Below, piece after piece: positions 7,762 through 16,866 of a stretch of 64,000 bases of DNA. The DNA is taken from the NCBI RefSeq assembly GCF_004362215.1, contig NZ_SNWR01000001.1:3516001-3580000 (forward strand), given 5' to 3'. The stretch's first letter is position 1. Each line of letters starts with the position of its first letter. The DNA comes from Paractinoplanes brasiliensis. Its GTDB lineage: Bacteria > Actinomycetota > Actinomycetes > Mycobacteriales > Micromonosporaceae. The translations under genes were made by a program, and so were the position numbers. The notes beneath the pieces were generated by a model that saw only the letters and a list, made by a program, of their open reading frames with translations, did not search any database and was not told where the DNA came from.

Positions 7762-10700
7762 ATGTCACGGCGGGGTGCGCGAAAGCGGAACGCAAAACAA
7801 CGGCGTCCCGACCAGGGCACCCCCGACACTTCCCCTCGTACGGGGTCCACGTCCGCCACCCCGGCCGTCCCAGCTGATGCCGGCCGGGTCGGGTCGCCTC
7901 ACCCTCAACCCACTGGCGAGGTCGGGTGGCCCGTACGGGAGGATTCGACTCCGGCGCTTGGACCACGGGGGTCGTCGCCGCCGTCCACCCGTGATCGGGC
8001 TAGCACGTCGCCCGGTCCCGGTTCGTCTGCGCGTATCTCGTCCGCTTCCCAGCCGGCAGCTCTTCCTTCCTCGTCGGCCGCTCCTATCCCGGCCGTTCCC
8101 GGACAGGCATCCCCCATGCCGGCGGCTCCGGGTCCGGCTCCCATGCCGGCGGCTCCGGGTCCGGCTCCCATGCCGGCGGCTCCGGGTCCGGCTCCCATGC
8201 CGGCGGCTCCGGGTCCGGCTCCCATGCCGGCGGCTCCGGGTCCGGCTCCCATGCCGGCGGCTCCGGGCCGGGCCGGCTCCATGCCGGCGGCTCCGGGTCC
8301 GATTCCCATGCCGGCGGCTCCCGGCCCGACTCCGACGCCAGCGGCTCCCGGCCCGGCTCCTACGCCGGCGGCTCCCGGCCAAACCGATTCCGGTTCGCCC
8401 ACTCCTCAGGCGGCCGTTGCCGTGTCGGCTGTTCCCGTGCCGCCAGCTCCTGGGCGTTCCCATCCCGGTCGGGTCGTTGCCATCCCAGCCGTTTCTGCGC
8501 CCGCCGGTGCGGGGCGGAGCGCTCCGGCGTCGCCTGCTCCCGGGGCAGCTTCTCCTCGGCCGAGATCATCCCGGCCCACTTCTTCCGCGTCAGATACCCC
8601 GTGTCCGCCCTCTTTCGGGCCCACTCCTCTGGCGGCGACCTCTCCGTCGTCGGCCGCTCGCGGGCAGACCGGTCCCGAGCCAGTGTCTGAATCGTCAGCC
8701 TCTCCCCGCCCGGCTTCTCCTGAGTCGACCGCTGTCGCGTCGAGATCTCCAGTGCCGTCCCCTGTCGCGAGTTCTGTCGCGCCGTCTCCGGTCGGGCCGG
8801 CCGTGCCGTCTCCGTTCACTGGTATGCATCCCGCGCCGGCGCCCCCGCTGCCCGCTGCTGTCGCGCCGGTCTCTCCAGTGCTGACCGCTGTAGCGTCGAC
8901 CTCTCCTGTGCCATCTCCCGTTGCGCCGACATGTCCCGAGGCGGCCGATGTCGCGCCGACTTCTCCGGCGGCGATGTCTTCCGCGTCATCCCCGGTCCCG
9001 CCGACCTTCCCCCGGCCGGCCGTCGTCGCGTCGACCCCTCCTGTGTCGTGCCCCGTCGTGGACACCTCTCGCGAACCGGCCGATGCCGCGGCAGCCTCCG
9101 CCGGGCTGGCCCCACTCGTGCCGACTTCTCTGGTGCCGTCCCCCGTCGCGCCGACTGCACCTGCGTCGGTCTCCAGCACTTCGAGTAGTCCGGTCAACCG
9201 ACGGACGGATGCGCCGAAGCTTGCGGTTGCCCACCGGGAGGTGGCGAGTGAGCCGACCGAATCGTCTGGCTCGAGTTCGGATGTTGCGGGAGTTGGCTGC
9301 GTTTCGACTGCACGCGGCGCCGACGGTGCTGCAACTGGACGTACCAGTGCCAGTTCAGCCGACGTTGACGCCGCTCGTTGTGAAGGGGAGCGAGGTGCGG
9401 GGCGGGCCTCTGCGATTTCAGGCCAAGGCGCGAGGGCTGCGCTGCTGCGGTTGTCGCGGGCTTTTCGGCGTACGAGGAAGCGGGTTGTCTCTGAGGCGAC
9501 GGACGGGTCGCATGGTCCCGCCGAGGCTGTGGAGGTTTGGTCGGATTGTCCCGGCGTAGTGACCGGAGACGGTGCGGCTGTCAACCCTGTGTCAGGGGAC
9601 GTGTCGACCGGCGTGAAGATCGAGTCGTCTGGCGAGGAGGAAGTGTCTACGATGCACTCGCCTCATCAGGCGGTCGGCCATGGCGGGGCTCGCCCGACGG
9701 CCGTAGGCTGGCCGGGCGTCGATAGTGTGGACCGGACTTCTGCCGCCGGAACGCACGTGTCGCCGACCGACCCGTTCCTCACTAACAGGGATAAAACGGT
9801 GCATGAGTACGGTGTTTCACGTGAAACCAAGTCATCTCTTGACGGCGACCGCGCGTCAGGAGCCGGCGCGGGCGGTCATAGTGGCGCATTCAACACCGGA
9901 GAACAGGGCGTGCCCTCGCCTCGCATGAGCAGCTATCCCGGCGGTGGCCAGATCTACGGCTCCCCGACCCCACCAGGGCCGCCCATGGAGGAGCCGCGCC
10001 GCCCAGCGCCTGCCCCTCGCTCGGGTCCTCCCGCAGTCGGTTCGACATCTATACCGGTGTCCGCGGCTCCCGTCTCCGCTTCTCCGGTTTCTGGTACTCC
10101 CGCTCCCCCGGTCGAGCCTGCCCTGAGCCCGGACGAGCATGTTTCACGTGAAACGCCGGGCCGGGATGAAGACGATCCGCCCCTAGCCATGGAAGCGTTG
10201 CGAGCTGTGCAGATCCTCAACCCGAGCGGCGAGATCACGATGCCGCGTCCGGACCACCCGAGGGTGCTCTGCGTCGCGAACCAGAAGGGCGGCGTCGGCA
10301 AAACGACAACGACGGTGAACCTCGCCGTCGCGTTAGCGCTGCACGGCAACCGGGTTCTCGTCGTCGATCTTGACCCTCAGGGGAACGCGTCGACCGGGCT
10401 CAATGTGCCGCACCACGCCGGTGTTCCGGATGTGTATGACTGCCTGATCGACAACATTCCGCTCTCGGAGGTGGCGCAGCCGGTCGAAGGCATCCCGAAC
10501 CTCTGGTGCGTCCCGGCAACGATCGATCTGGCTGGCGCTGAGATCGAGCTGGTCTCGGTCGTCGCTCGGGAATCCCGTCTGGCGCGCGCCATCTCGGCGC
10601 ACCCGGAGCAATTCGACTACGTCTTCATCGACTGTCCGCCGTCGCTCGGCCTGCTGACTGTCAACGCGTTGTGCGCCGCGCAAGAGGTTCTCATTCCGAT

Positions 10701-11040
10701 CCAGTGCGAGTACTACGCCCTGGAAGGCCTGAACCAACTCATCAACAACATCAATCTGGTACGCCAGCACCTCAATCCGACGCTGGATGTCTCCACAATC
10801 CTTCTGACCATGTACGACCGGCGTACGCGCCTGGCCGACGCGGTCGAGCAGGACGTGCGCAACCACTTCGGCAGCAAGGTTCTCAACGCCGTCATCCCCC
10901 GTAACGTGCGGGTGTCGGAGGCTCCGAGCTACGGGCAGTCCGTGATGACCTACGATCCGGGTTCACGAGGCGCGACCAGCTACTTCGAGGCCGCCCTGGA
11001 GATCGCGATGCGTGGCGTCAACACGGGAGGCACCGCATGA
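7762..11040 (+). CDS. parA: ParA chromosome-partitioning ATPase with very long disordered N-terminus
   Basis: ParA ATPase moves the origin region together with ParB bound at parS. The Walker-type ATPase domain fills about residues 815-1092, with the deviant Walker A KGGVGKTT at 842-849 and the DLDPQGN motif after it. The first 800 or so residues are Pro/Ala/Ser-rich with tandem PMPAAPGPA repeats. The usual ParA has 250-350 residues. The upstream start is supported by a strong GGAGG site six bases before ATG, immediately after the rsmG stop; an internal ATG at 9925 (371 residues) has no ribosome site. Two parS sites lie in frame and read VSRET (685-689, 794-798). The stop overlaps parB as ATGA. 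Confidence 0.85.
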   Translation: MSRRGARKRNAKQRRPDQGTPDTSPRTGSTSATPAVPADAGRVGSPHPQPTGEVGWPVREDSTPALGPRGSSPPSTRDRASTSPGPGSSARISSASQPAALPSSSAAPIPAVPGQASPMPAAPGPAPMPAAPGPAPMPAAPGPAPMPAAPGPAPMPAAPGPAPMPAAPGRAGSMPAAPGPIPMPAAPGPTPTPAAPGPAPTPAAPGQTDSGSPTPQAAVAVSAVPVPPAPGRSHPGRVVAIPAVSAPAGAGRSAPASPAPGAASPRPRSSRPTSSASDTPCPPSFGPTPLAATSPSSAARGQTGPEPVSESSASPRPASPESTAVASRSPVPSPVASSVAPSPVGPAVPSPFTGMHPAPAPPLPAAVAPVSPVLTAVASTSPVPSPVAPTCPEAADVAPTSPAAMSSASSPVPPTFPRPAVVASTPPVSCPVVDTSREPADAAAASAGLAPLVPTSLVPSPVAPTAPASVSSTSSSPVNRRTDAPKLAVAHREVASEPTESSGSSSDVAGVGCVSTARGADGAATGRTSASSADVDAARCEGERGAGRASAISGQGARAALLRLSRAFRRTRKRVVSEATDGSHGPAEAVEVWSDCPGVVTGDGAAVNPVSGDVSTGVKIESSGEEEVSTMHSPHQAVGHGGARPTAVGWPGVDSVDRTSAAGTHVSPTDPFLTNRDKTVHEYGVSRETKSSLDGDRASGAGAGGHSGAFNTGEQGVPSPRMSSYPGGGQIYGSPTPPGPPMEEPRRPAPAPRSGPPAVGSTSIPVSAAPVSASPVSGTPAPPVEPALSPDEHVSRETPGRDEDDPPLAMEALRAVQILNPSGEITMPRPDHPRVLCVANQKGGVGKTTTTVNLAVALALHGNRVLVVDLDPQGNASTGLNVPHHAGVPDVYDCLIDNIPLSEVAQPVEGIPNLWCVPATIDLAGAEIELVSVVARESRLARAISAHPEQFDYVFIDCPPSLGLLTVNALCAAQEVLIPIQCEYYALEGLNQLINNINLVRQHLNPTLDVSTILLTMYDRRTRLADAVEQDVRNHFGSKVLNAVIPRNVRVSEAPSYGQSVMTYDPGSRGATSYFEAALEIAMRGVNTGGTA
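8113..8274 (+). repeat. 27-bp tandem repeat inside parA
   Basis: Five exact copies of a 27-base unit run from 8113 to 8247, a sixth differs at its end, and degenerate copies continue to about 8400. Each unit encodes PMPAAPGPA. The repeat keeps the frame and makes part of the disordered ParA N-terminus. Confidence 0.95.
9814..9827. other. parS: parS site (in parA)
   Basis: Perfect GTTTCACGTGAAAC palindrome, the ParB-binding centromere core. It is read as VSRET in the parA frame. Confidence 0.95.
10141..10154. other. parS: parS site (in parA)
   Basis: Second perfect GTTTCACGTGAAAC in parA, exactly 109 codons after the first and again read as VSRET. It lies just before the ATPase domain. Confidence 0.95.
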
Positions 11041-12122
11041 AAAACCGTCCACGGGGCGGCCTGGGCCGCGGCCTGGGCGCTCTGATCCCCACCGCGCCGG
11101 CCGCTCCTGGCGCTGGTGCGGGGGAAGCTTCGACTCCCTCGACGCCGTCACCGGCGACCGCCGAACCGGCTGCGCGCATTGTGGCTGCTCCTGTCGCCAC
11201 TCCCGCAGGCCCGTCAGCAGCTGCTTCCGAGGGCTCATCCGTCGACGCGCCCGCAGTTTCGCCGGCCGCCGAGGAAACGGACGGTCTGGCGCCGGTTCCC
11301 GGTGCCCGGTTCGCCGAGATCCCGGTTACGTCGATCGAGCCCAATGCCAAGCAGCCCCGTCACGTCTTCGACGAAGAAGCGCTCGACGAACTCAAGACCT
11401 CGATCCGGGAGGTCGGCTTTCTGCAGCCGATCGTCGTCCGAGAGCTGGGCGACGGCAAGTACGAACTGGTCATGGGTGAGCGCCGGTGGCGGGCCGCCCA
11501 GGCGATCGGTCGTGAGTCGATCCCGGCGATCGTTCGGGAAACCCGCGACGACGCCATGCTGCGGGACGCGCTGCTCGAGAACATCCACCGGGCGAACCTC
11601 AACCCGCTGGAAGAGGCGGCCGCCTATCAGCAGTTGCTCGAGGAGTTCGGGGCCACGCACGAGGAACTGGCCAAGCGGATCGGTCGCAGCCGTCCGCAGA
11701 TCTCCAACACGATCCGGCTGCTGAACCTGCCGGCCCCTGTCCAACGGCGGGTCGCCGCCGGTGTCCTGTCGGCCGGGCACGCGCGTGCACTGCTCGGTCT
11801 CGACGATGCCGAGGGCCAGGAGAAGCTCGCGCTTCGCATCGTGGCCGAGGGCCTTTCTGTACGGGCTACCGAGGAGCTGGTGTCGCTGGCGATCTCGGAC
11901 GGCCCTGCCAAGAAGGCCGCCCCCAGCCGACGACCGAAGGTTCACGCCCCCGCCCTCAACGACCTCGCCGAGCGACTGTCCGATCGCTTCGACACCCGAG
12001 TCAAGGTCGATATAGGACGCAACAAAGGCAAGATCACCATTGAGTTCGCCACGGTCGACGACCTCGAACGCATAGTCGGCATGATCGGCGTCGACGAGGA
12101 GGGCACGAACGGCGAAGAGTGA
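11037..12122 (+). CDS. parB: ParB chromosome-partitioning protein (CTPase, parS-binding)
   Basis: Binds parS, clamps DNA in a CTP-dependent way and spreads; partner of ParA. The 361 residues begin with a ParA-interacting basic N-terminus (GGLGRGLGALIP), followed by an Ala/Pro linker. The CTP-binding motif GERRWRAA is at 147-154, next to ENIHR. A helix-turn-helix (about 207-229) recognises parS, and the C-terminus is a dimerisation domain. The ATG overlaps the parA stop. A terminator follows. Eleven parS sites lie in the flanking 12 kb. Confidence 0.97.
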   Translation: MKNRPRGGLGRGLGALIPTAPAAPGAGAGEASTPSTPSPATAEPAARIVAAPVATPAGPSAAASEGSSVDAPAVSPAAEETDGLAPVPGARFAEIPVTSIEPNAKQPRHVFDEEALDELKTSIREVGFLQPIVVRELGDGKYELVMGERRWRAAQAIGRESIPAIVRETRDDAMLRDALLENIHRANLNPLEEAAAYQQLLEEFGATHEELAKRIGRSRPQISNTIRLLNLPAPVQRRVAAGVLSAGHARALLGLDDAEGQEKLALRIVAEGLSVRATEELVSLAISDGPAKKAAPSRRPKVHAPALNDLAERLSDRFDTRVKVDIGRNKGKITIEFATVDDLERIVGMIGVDEEGTNGEE

Positions 12123-12145
12123 TTCGCCGCTCGACCTGGACCCGC

Positions 12146-12185
12146 GAACGGGGCTCGCGAATCATCGCGGGCCCCGTTCTCTTGT
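12146..12185 (+). terminator. Terminator after parB
   Basis: GAACGGGGC (12146-12154) pairs with GCCCCGTTC (12171-12179), with an inner TCGCGA/TCGCG stem and a four-base loop, followed by TCTTGTCC. It lies 24 bases after the parB stop and ends the rpmH-parB cluster. Confidence 0.8.
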
Positions 12186-13209
12186 CCTTCAACCTTCGGC
12201 CATCAAACCCTTTCCCTCGTACGCCGTGGCGGAGGCACCGAGGCCACCGCCAGGCCCTCCCGTGGGTCTCGGCGCAGTGTCACTGGCTATGCGTCGTACC
12301 GTGGGGATCGTTGAGTAGGTAGCCAGCAATTACAAGCTGCCGACGTCGACGCCTTCGGCGGCGAGGCGGGCTGAGTGGAGCGGCGCCCATGTGGTTCGGT
12401 GGCCGAAATCCGGTTCTGTCAGAGCCATTCTCCTGGGATTTCGGGATCGGCCTGATCTTGCTCCGGGACGTTTCGAATTCCCGTTTTGCGAGGAATTCTC
12501 GCACGCCGTTCCGGAGGGGCGAACGCTGCACAAACAAAGAACATGGGGCCGCTCTTCGGGGAGCTCGACGTCGATGCATGACCCGGCAACCGTCGGTCAG
12601 CGCGGAGCACGAACATGTCTGCGTTGAGGCGTCGCCTGTGCAAGCCGAGGTTTACAGTTGCGTATTCGCGAACGGCTCGGGTGCCCGCGATGCCGGCTCC
12701 AGCGTCTCCGTGATGGATCGACTCTCCCAGGCGGGCGGCGCTCGCGGTAGTGCGGTCACCTTGCACTGCTGCGGGTGGGCCGACTTCCTTGGCGGTTGGA
12801 TGCTTCCGCGGGCCCGATTTCCCTCGGCGGTTCGTTCCTTGTCGGGTGGGGTAGCCGTTGGGACTGGCCGTCCTCTTCGCGCGGGTCAATTCGCTTGGCC
12901 GTCCGTTCTCCCGGCGGCAGCCCTAGGGCAGTCCGTTTTTCCTAGCGTGGCTCGACTCGCTTGGGCGGACCGGTTCCCCCGAGGAATCGCTTTCGGGCAA
13001 GTCCTCCTCGCGTCGGTCGACTCGCTTGGGCGGTGGTCCGATTACCGGAGGGCGATCCACACGGGGGTCGACTCACTGACAGTCTCATGTCTCTATGGAG
13101 GCTTTCGGAAGAGACGGTTCCCCTCTGGCCTTGGGACGGGGGATAGACCGAGTCGGGTCATGGTGCGCGGCTCGTTGCTGCCAGCGCGCAAGTCGCGGCG
13201 GAGGCGTCG

Positions 13210-13950
13210 TCAGCGCACCTGCTCTGGGCCGAAGGACGGCAGCGTGTCGTCCACCCGATGCGGGTCGCCGGTCCCGAACTGGCCGGTCCAGTCCTGCACC
13301 CTCGACTCGGCGTTGACCAGGCGGGCGGTGCCGTTGTGGGCGGCGAGCGCGTACATCAGGTGGGTCAGGGCCGGGCGCTTCGCGTCTAGCCGGTCGACCG
13401 CAGGGCCGCTGTGCGGCGACGCCATCTCAGAGGGCTCGTCCAAGGTTGGTGCTGGGCGAAACGCCGCACGCCGTATCTCCCGTGGAGCGTCGTTTCACGT
13501 GAAACCAACGGTGCGCAGTCGCTGCAGCTCCACAGCCCCGCAGCCATTCGGACCGGGATGGTCGGTTTGCCGCCGCCGTCGAAGATTGGGCCCGCGATGA
13601 GATAGGTGAGGTTGAGGACCAGGTCTGCCGTGAATCGAACCGATGCAAGCCGGCCCCACCGCACATAGGAAGCGCCGAGTCGAGCCCGCAGCGGTCGGAA
13701 TCCTGAGCCTGCTCAGGATTTCCCGCGCCTCAGGATGCTGAGGCGGTGAGGAGAGCTTGATGCCGAGGCGCGGGTCCGCGGATCCGACGGCCTCGTCCAG
13801 GTGTTCGTGCAGGAGTGCCACATGCTCAGACGGCTCACGGCGCAGGGGCGCGCCGGCAGTTCTCTTGAAATCGTGCTGATCATCCCGACCTTGGCTTTTC
13901 CTACGAGTGTGGAGTCTGGCCCGCTGCGGCCCGGTGTCGCGAACCAGCAT
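13210..13950 (-). pseudogene. Possible decayed coding sequence of unknown function
   Basis: On the minus strand, protein-like stretches occur in successive frames. One runs from about 13870 with HVALLHEHLDEAVG and GIKLSSPPQHPEAREILSRL. A second continues near 13650 with LVLNLTYLIAGPIFDGGGKP. A third ends at 13210 with LTHLMYALAAHNG and ESRVQDWTGQFGTGDPHR. The frame changes suggest a broken gene, and a parS site lies inside it. I do not recognise the family. This could also be chance. Confidence 0.3.
13492..13505. other. parS: parS site
   Basis: Perfect GTTTCACGTGAAAC, the first one beyond parB, 1.4 kb downstream. Confidence 0.95.
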
Positions 13951-14402
13951 GCAGAGCCTGCAGGGCGTTCCGGTTCCAGCCCCGCCAGCGTCTGTGCATG
14001 GCCGACGCCGTAATGATCCCCGGAAGCAGGCACGGCAGCGCCGCGGGCCTGGTCTCCCCCTTTGCGGCGACGACGGGCAGCACCGAGGAAGTCACCAGTA
14101 GGGTTGCCGGTCCACCCGATGATCCTGTGACCGCAAGGGCGTGACGACCACGGCGGTCGCCGCGATCGCCTGCCTCCGCACGAGCGTCTCCATGCCGCGT
14201 TGGCACCGGATTGCCGCTCCGGCCGTGTCGATGCGCCTGCCCGGATCCTGGCGAACAAAGTGGCCCTGTCTTGACTCTGCCGGCTCTGGGTGCTCCTCCT
14301 GCGTCAACGGCAGGGTTGTTGGGGCGCGTTCACGACTTGCGGAAGGTTGGACTTCTTCTGGGCTGGAGCCCTCTCGCGACTGTGCGCCAAGCGTCAAGGA
14401 CG

Positions 14403-14985
14403 CCCGGAAACTGGCTCAGGCGGCGTCGACACCGATGGACTCCTTCCGGCCTGGCGAAGCCTGGGACCTCAAGAAGTCAGGGTCTTGTGGGGGATGAGTT
14501 CGGCCGTTCTAGGGGGACCCGCTCAGTCGAGCTCCACGTCCCGTGTGGCCGCTGGCCCTTACCGTTGCACATGGTTGCTCTGAGACATGTTGGCAAGGGC
14601 GCTCGTGGCACCTATGTAGGGAGTTCGTGATGCCGGCTGCCGTTCTGATTGAGGACGGCGAAGCTGAGAGCGAAGGTGGAGCTCCCATCAAGGCAGGGAT
14701 CATCCTCACTCGGCACAGCACCGTTTCACGTGAAACGCGCCCCACGCATGTCCGTCCGGTTCAGTCGCTGAGCACCGAGATCAACGAAACGAGAGCAGGG
14801 CCGAGCGTCCGGAGCGCCGCCGCTGGACGTCGTCGTCGGGGCTTGAACACATGCGCGACCTCCGCCGGCGGCAGGGCCTTGAGCCGCTCAACACGACAAT
14901 CACCCGGCGCGGTTCTACCGGGTCCTTAGGGGCTGGGTGATGCGCTGAAGTGGCTGGCCTCAAGGAGTCGACTGCGCCCACGCAC
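14403..14985. repeat. parS-bearing diverged repeat, copy 1
   Basis: About 580 bases that match 18672-19227 in the same orientation, with scattered substitutions and small indels. Shared blocks include GGACTCCTTCCGGCCTGGCG, GGGGGATGAGTTCGGCCGTT, GGTTGCTCTGAGACA and GGCTGGGTGATGCGCTGAAG. Each copy has one parS near its middle. On the minus strand the right third resembles the N-terminus of IS630-type transposases in broken frames (for example EPRRVIVVL), which suggests an old insertion element; this is tentative. Confidence 0.85.
14723..14736. other. parS: parS site (in repeat copy 1)
   Basis: Perfect GTTTCACGTGAAAC inside the diverged repeat. It corresponds to the site at 18993. Confidence 0.95.
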
Positions 14986-15401
14986 AAACACTTCCGAGCC
15001 TCGGCCTATCCGGCGCCGCCTCCCCGTACAACGTCTCCATCCCCAGCGAGAACTGCTTCGTCCGCCCGCGAGAAGAGGAGCCTGTCCGAACATCCTCGAG
15101 AACCGGCGGATTACACGGCCAACCATCGAAGACGAGGCACCTCTGCATTAGCTCGTAGGAGTGCGACCGCCGAACGATCGCGACTCCGACCGTGCAGGTA
15201 GGGCAAGGCGGTTCTTTCATGGAGTCGGTTCAGTCCGGCGGAACTGGGCGACATCCCTGCGGTAGCGGCGCTCCCACTACGTGAACGAGGGCCGACATAG
15301 GAGCGGGGCCAAGCTGAAGGTGGCCGAGCAGCAGAGCCGCCGTGCTGCATAGCCGGCCGTTCCCTATCGGCCGTGCACGTCGACAACGAAGCCTGACTGC
15401 C

Positions 15402-15415
15402 GTTTCACGTGAAAC
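15402..15415. other. parS: parS site (tandem unit 1)
   Basis: Perfect GTTTCACGTGAAAC at the start of the first 150-bp unit. Confidence 0.95.
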
Positions 15416-15551
15416 GGCGATGCGCCCGTCCTTCTCGGTCTGGACCTGACGTCGACCTGCGCAGCCCGAAGGGCAAGCCGGCATAGCCGCAAGTAAACCC
15501 AAGCCCAGAAGAGAGTCCATCATTTCGCCGAGCCATGTGCTTGTCCACGCC

Positions 15552-15565
15552 GTTTCACGTGAAAC
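15552..15565. other. parS: parS site (tandem unit 2)
   Basis: Perfect GTTTCACGTGAAAC at the start of the second unit. Confidence 0.95.
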
Positions 15566-15698
15566 GGCCATGCGCCCGTCCTTCCCGGTCCGGACCTGAC
15601 GTCGACCCTCGCAGCCGGAAGAGCAAGCGGCACAGCCGCAAGTAGACCCAAGCTAGAACAGAGGCCATGATTCGCCGAGCCACGAGTTGGTCCGCGCT

Positions 15699-15712
15699 GT
15701 TTCACGTGAACC
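15699..15712. other. parS: Imperfect parS site (tandem unit 3)
   Basis: GTTTCACGTGAACC differs from the palindrome at one base. By position and flanks it is the third tandem copy. ParB binding may be weaker. Confidence 0.7.
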
Positions 15713-15729
15713 TTCTGCCGCAAAATCAA

Positions 15730-15892
15730 CCCCGGCTTCCGGTCCTCCGGCTTCCGGTCCTCCGGCTTCCGGTCCGGTCCTCCGGCTTCCGGTCCTCCGG
15801 CTTCCGGTCCTCCGGCCTCCTGCCCCGGCCTCCTGCCCCGGCCTCCTGCCCCGGCCTCCTGCCCCCGGCCTCCAGCCCCCCCGACTTCCAGC
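15730..15892. repeat. Short C/T-rich tandem repeats
   Basis: Several 15-base units of the type CGGCTTCCGGTCCTC are followed by four 13-base units GGCCTCCTGCCCC. The stretch is purely simple-sequence and lies between two parS sites; no coding role is evident. Confidence 0.9.
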
Positions 15893-15908
15893 CCGCAGCC
15901 CACGACCC

Positions 15909-15922
15909 GTTTCACGTGAAAC
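15909..15922. other. parS: parS site
   Basis: Perfect GTTTCACGTGAAAC directly after the simple repeats, 210 bases from the imperfect site. Confidence 0.95.
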
Positions 15923-16812
15923 GCTGCGGCAGTTGGTTGAGACCTCCGTCGTTGGTGCGGACCGGCTGCCGCGGTCGCATGGCCGCGTCCATCCCCGTCT
16001 TCGGCTGCGGCGCGAGGGGGGCTTGCAGGAGGCAGTGTTGAGCGCTGGCGGTTGACGCCGTAGTCCGTTGCGCCTCGCGAAGGGGGCGACATCTGTGTTC
16101 GCGTTTGAGAACTGGTGCGCGCGCGTAGACAAAGTAGTGCGCCGACCCGTAAACGAAGCGAGCCAGTTGGCAGGGCTTCCTACGTGTCTTGGAAGGGGCT
16201 GCAGAGAGCATGCGACGGCATCTGCTTCGGGCCGGATGTGACGCCTCGACTGAAGGTATTCCGGGGTCGTCCGTCTACGGCCTCGAGTCCTCGGCTTTGG
16301 CGGGTGCTCGTGATCCGTTGCTAAGCCCAGCCGTGGGCGCCTGTCTGCGTCTCGGACGCCACCTGTGGTTCGAGTTGTCGTCGCATCAGACGACGTTGTC
16401 GTCAGTGGCCGTTGCGCTGGCTTGCCGACAGCGGACTTACCGGCTTCCTTCGACCGCATCCTGCCGGAGTGCCTCGTGTGGCCCCGCGCAGCTACGTGAA
16501 TGATCCAAGCAGTACCAGTCGCCCAACCTGCGCGGTCCGAGTAGCTCGTGCTCGGAGCATTGTCGGCTATCAGCGACCAGAGGCACGTCCTGCAAAAGGA
16601 ACAGGCTTGCGTCGAAGAGTCGTTCACCCGATGCTTCCGCCTCGACGCTCGCTGGCCTCCAACTCTGGTGTGAAAGTGGTCCTACAAGTTCACGGCGCCC
16701 GATGCCTGCTCTCCGGTGGTGAGCTGATGCCGTCATTCCTCAACGGTTGGCCGGCGCAGGCAATCTGGCGGTGAGCTGGCGCGCCAGGCCCCTCGCCGTC
16801 TCTGCCGTCGGC

Positions 16813-16866
16813 GGATGGCTCGCGGGGTGCCTCAACGAGCGATGGCTAGCGGGTGCCTCAACGAGC
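16813..16866. repeat. 27-bp tandem duplication
   Basis: GATGGCTCGCGGGGTGCCTC and the following AACGAGC are repeated immediately, with two differences. No function is apparent. Confidence 0.75.

Larger units (their letters stand above)
15402..15712. repeat. 150-bp tandem repeat carrying parS
   Basis: Two consecutive units (15402-15551, 15552-15698) share most of their sequence, including parS, ATGCGCCCGTCCTTC, GGACCTGACGTCGAC, GCCGCAAGTA and TTCGCCGAGCCA. A third unit begins at 15699 and is cut short after an imperfect parS. The parS spacing is 150 and 147 bases. Confidence 0.92.

Noticed and set aside
12389..13600. A 403-codon open frame in the centromere region
   Set aside because: Composition is rich in Arg, Trp, Ser and Cys with no motif, the frame passes through a parS site (FHVKP), and no ribosome site is present. 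High GC makes such long frames common.
15730..15892. Possible CRISPR or iteron array
   Set aside because: Units of 13-15 bases without spacers; simple-sequence repeat.
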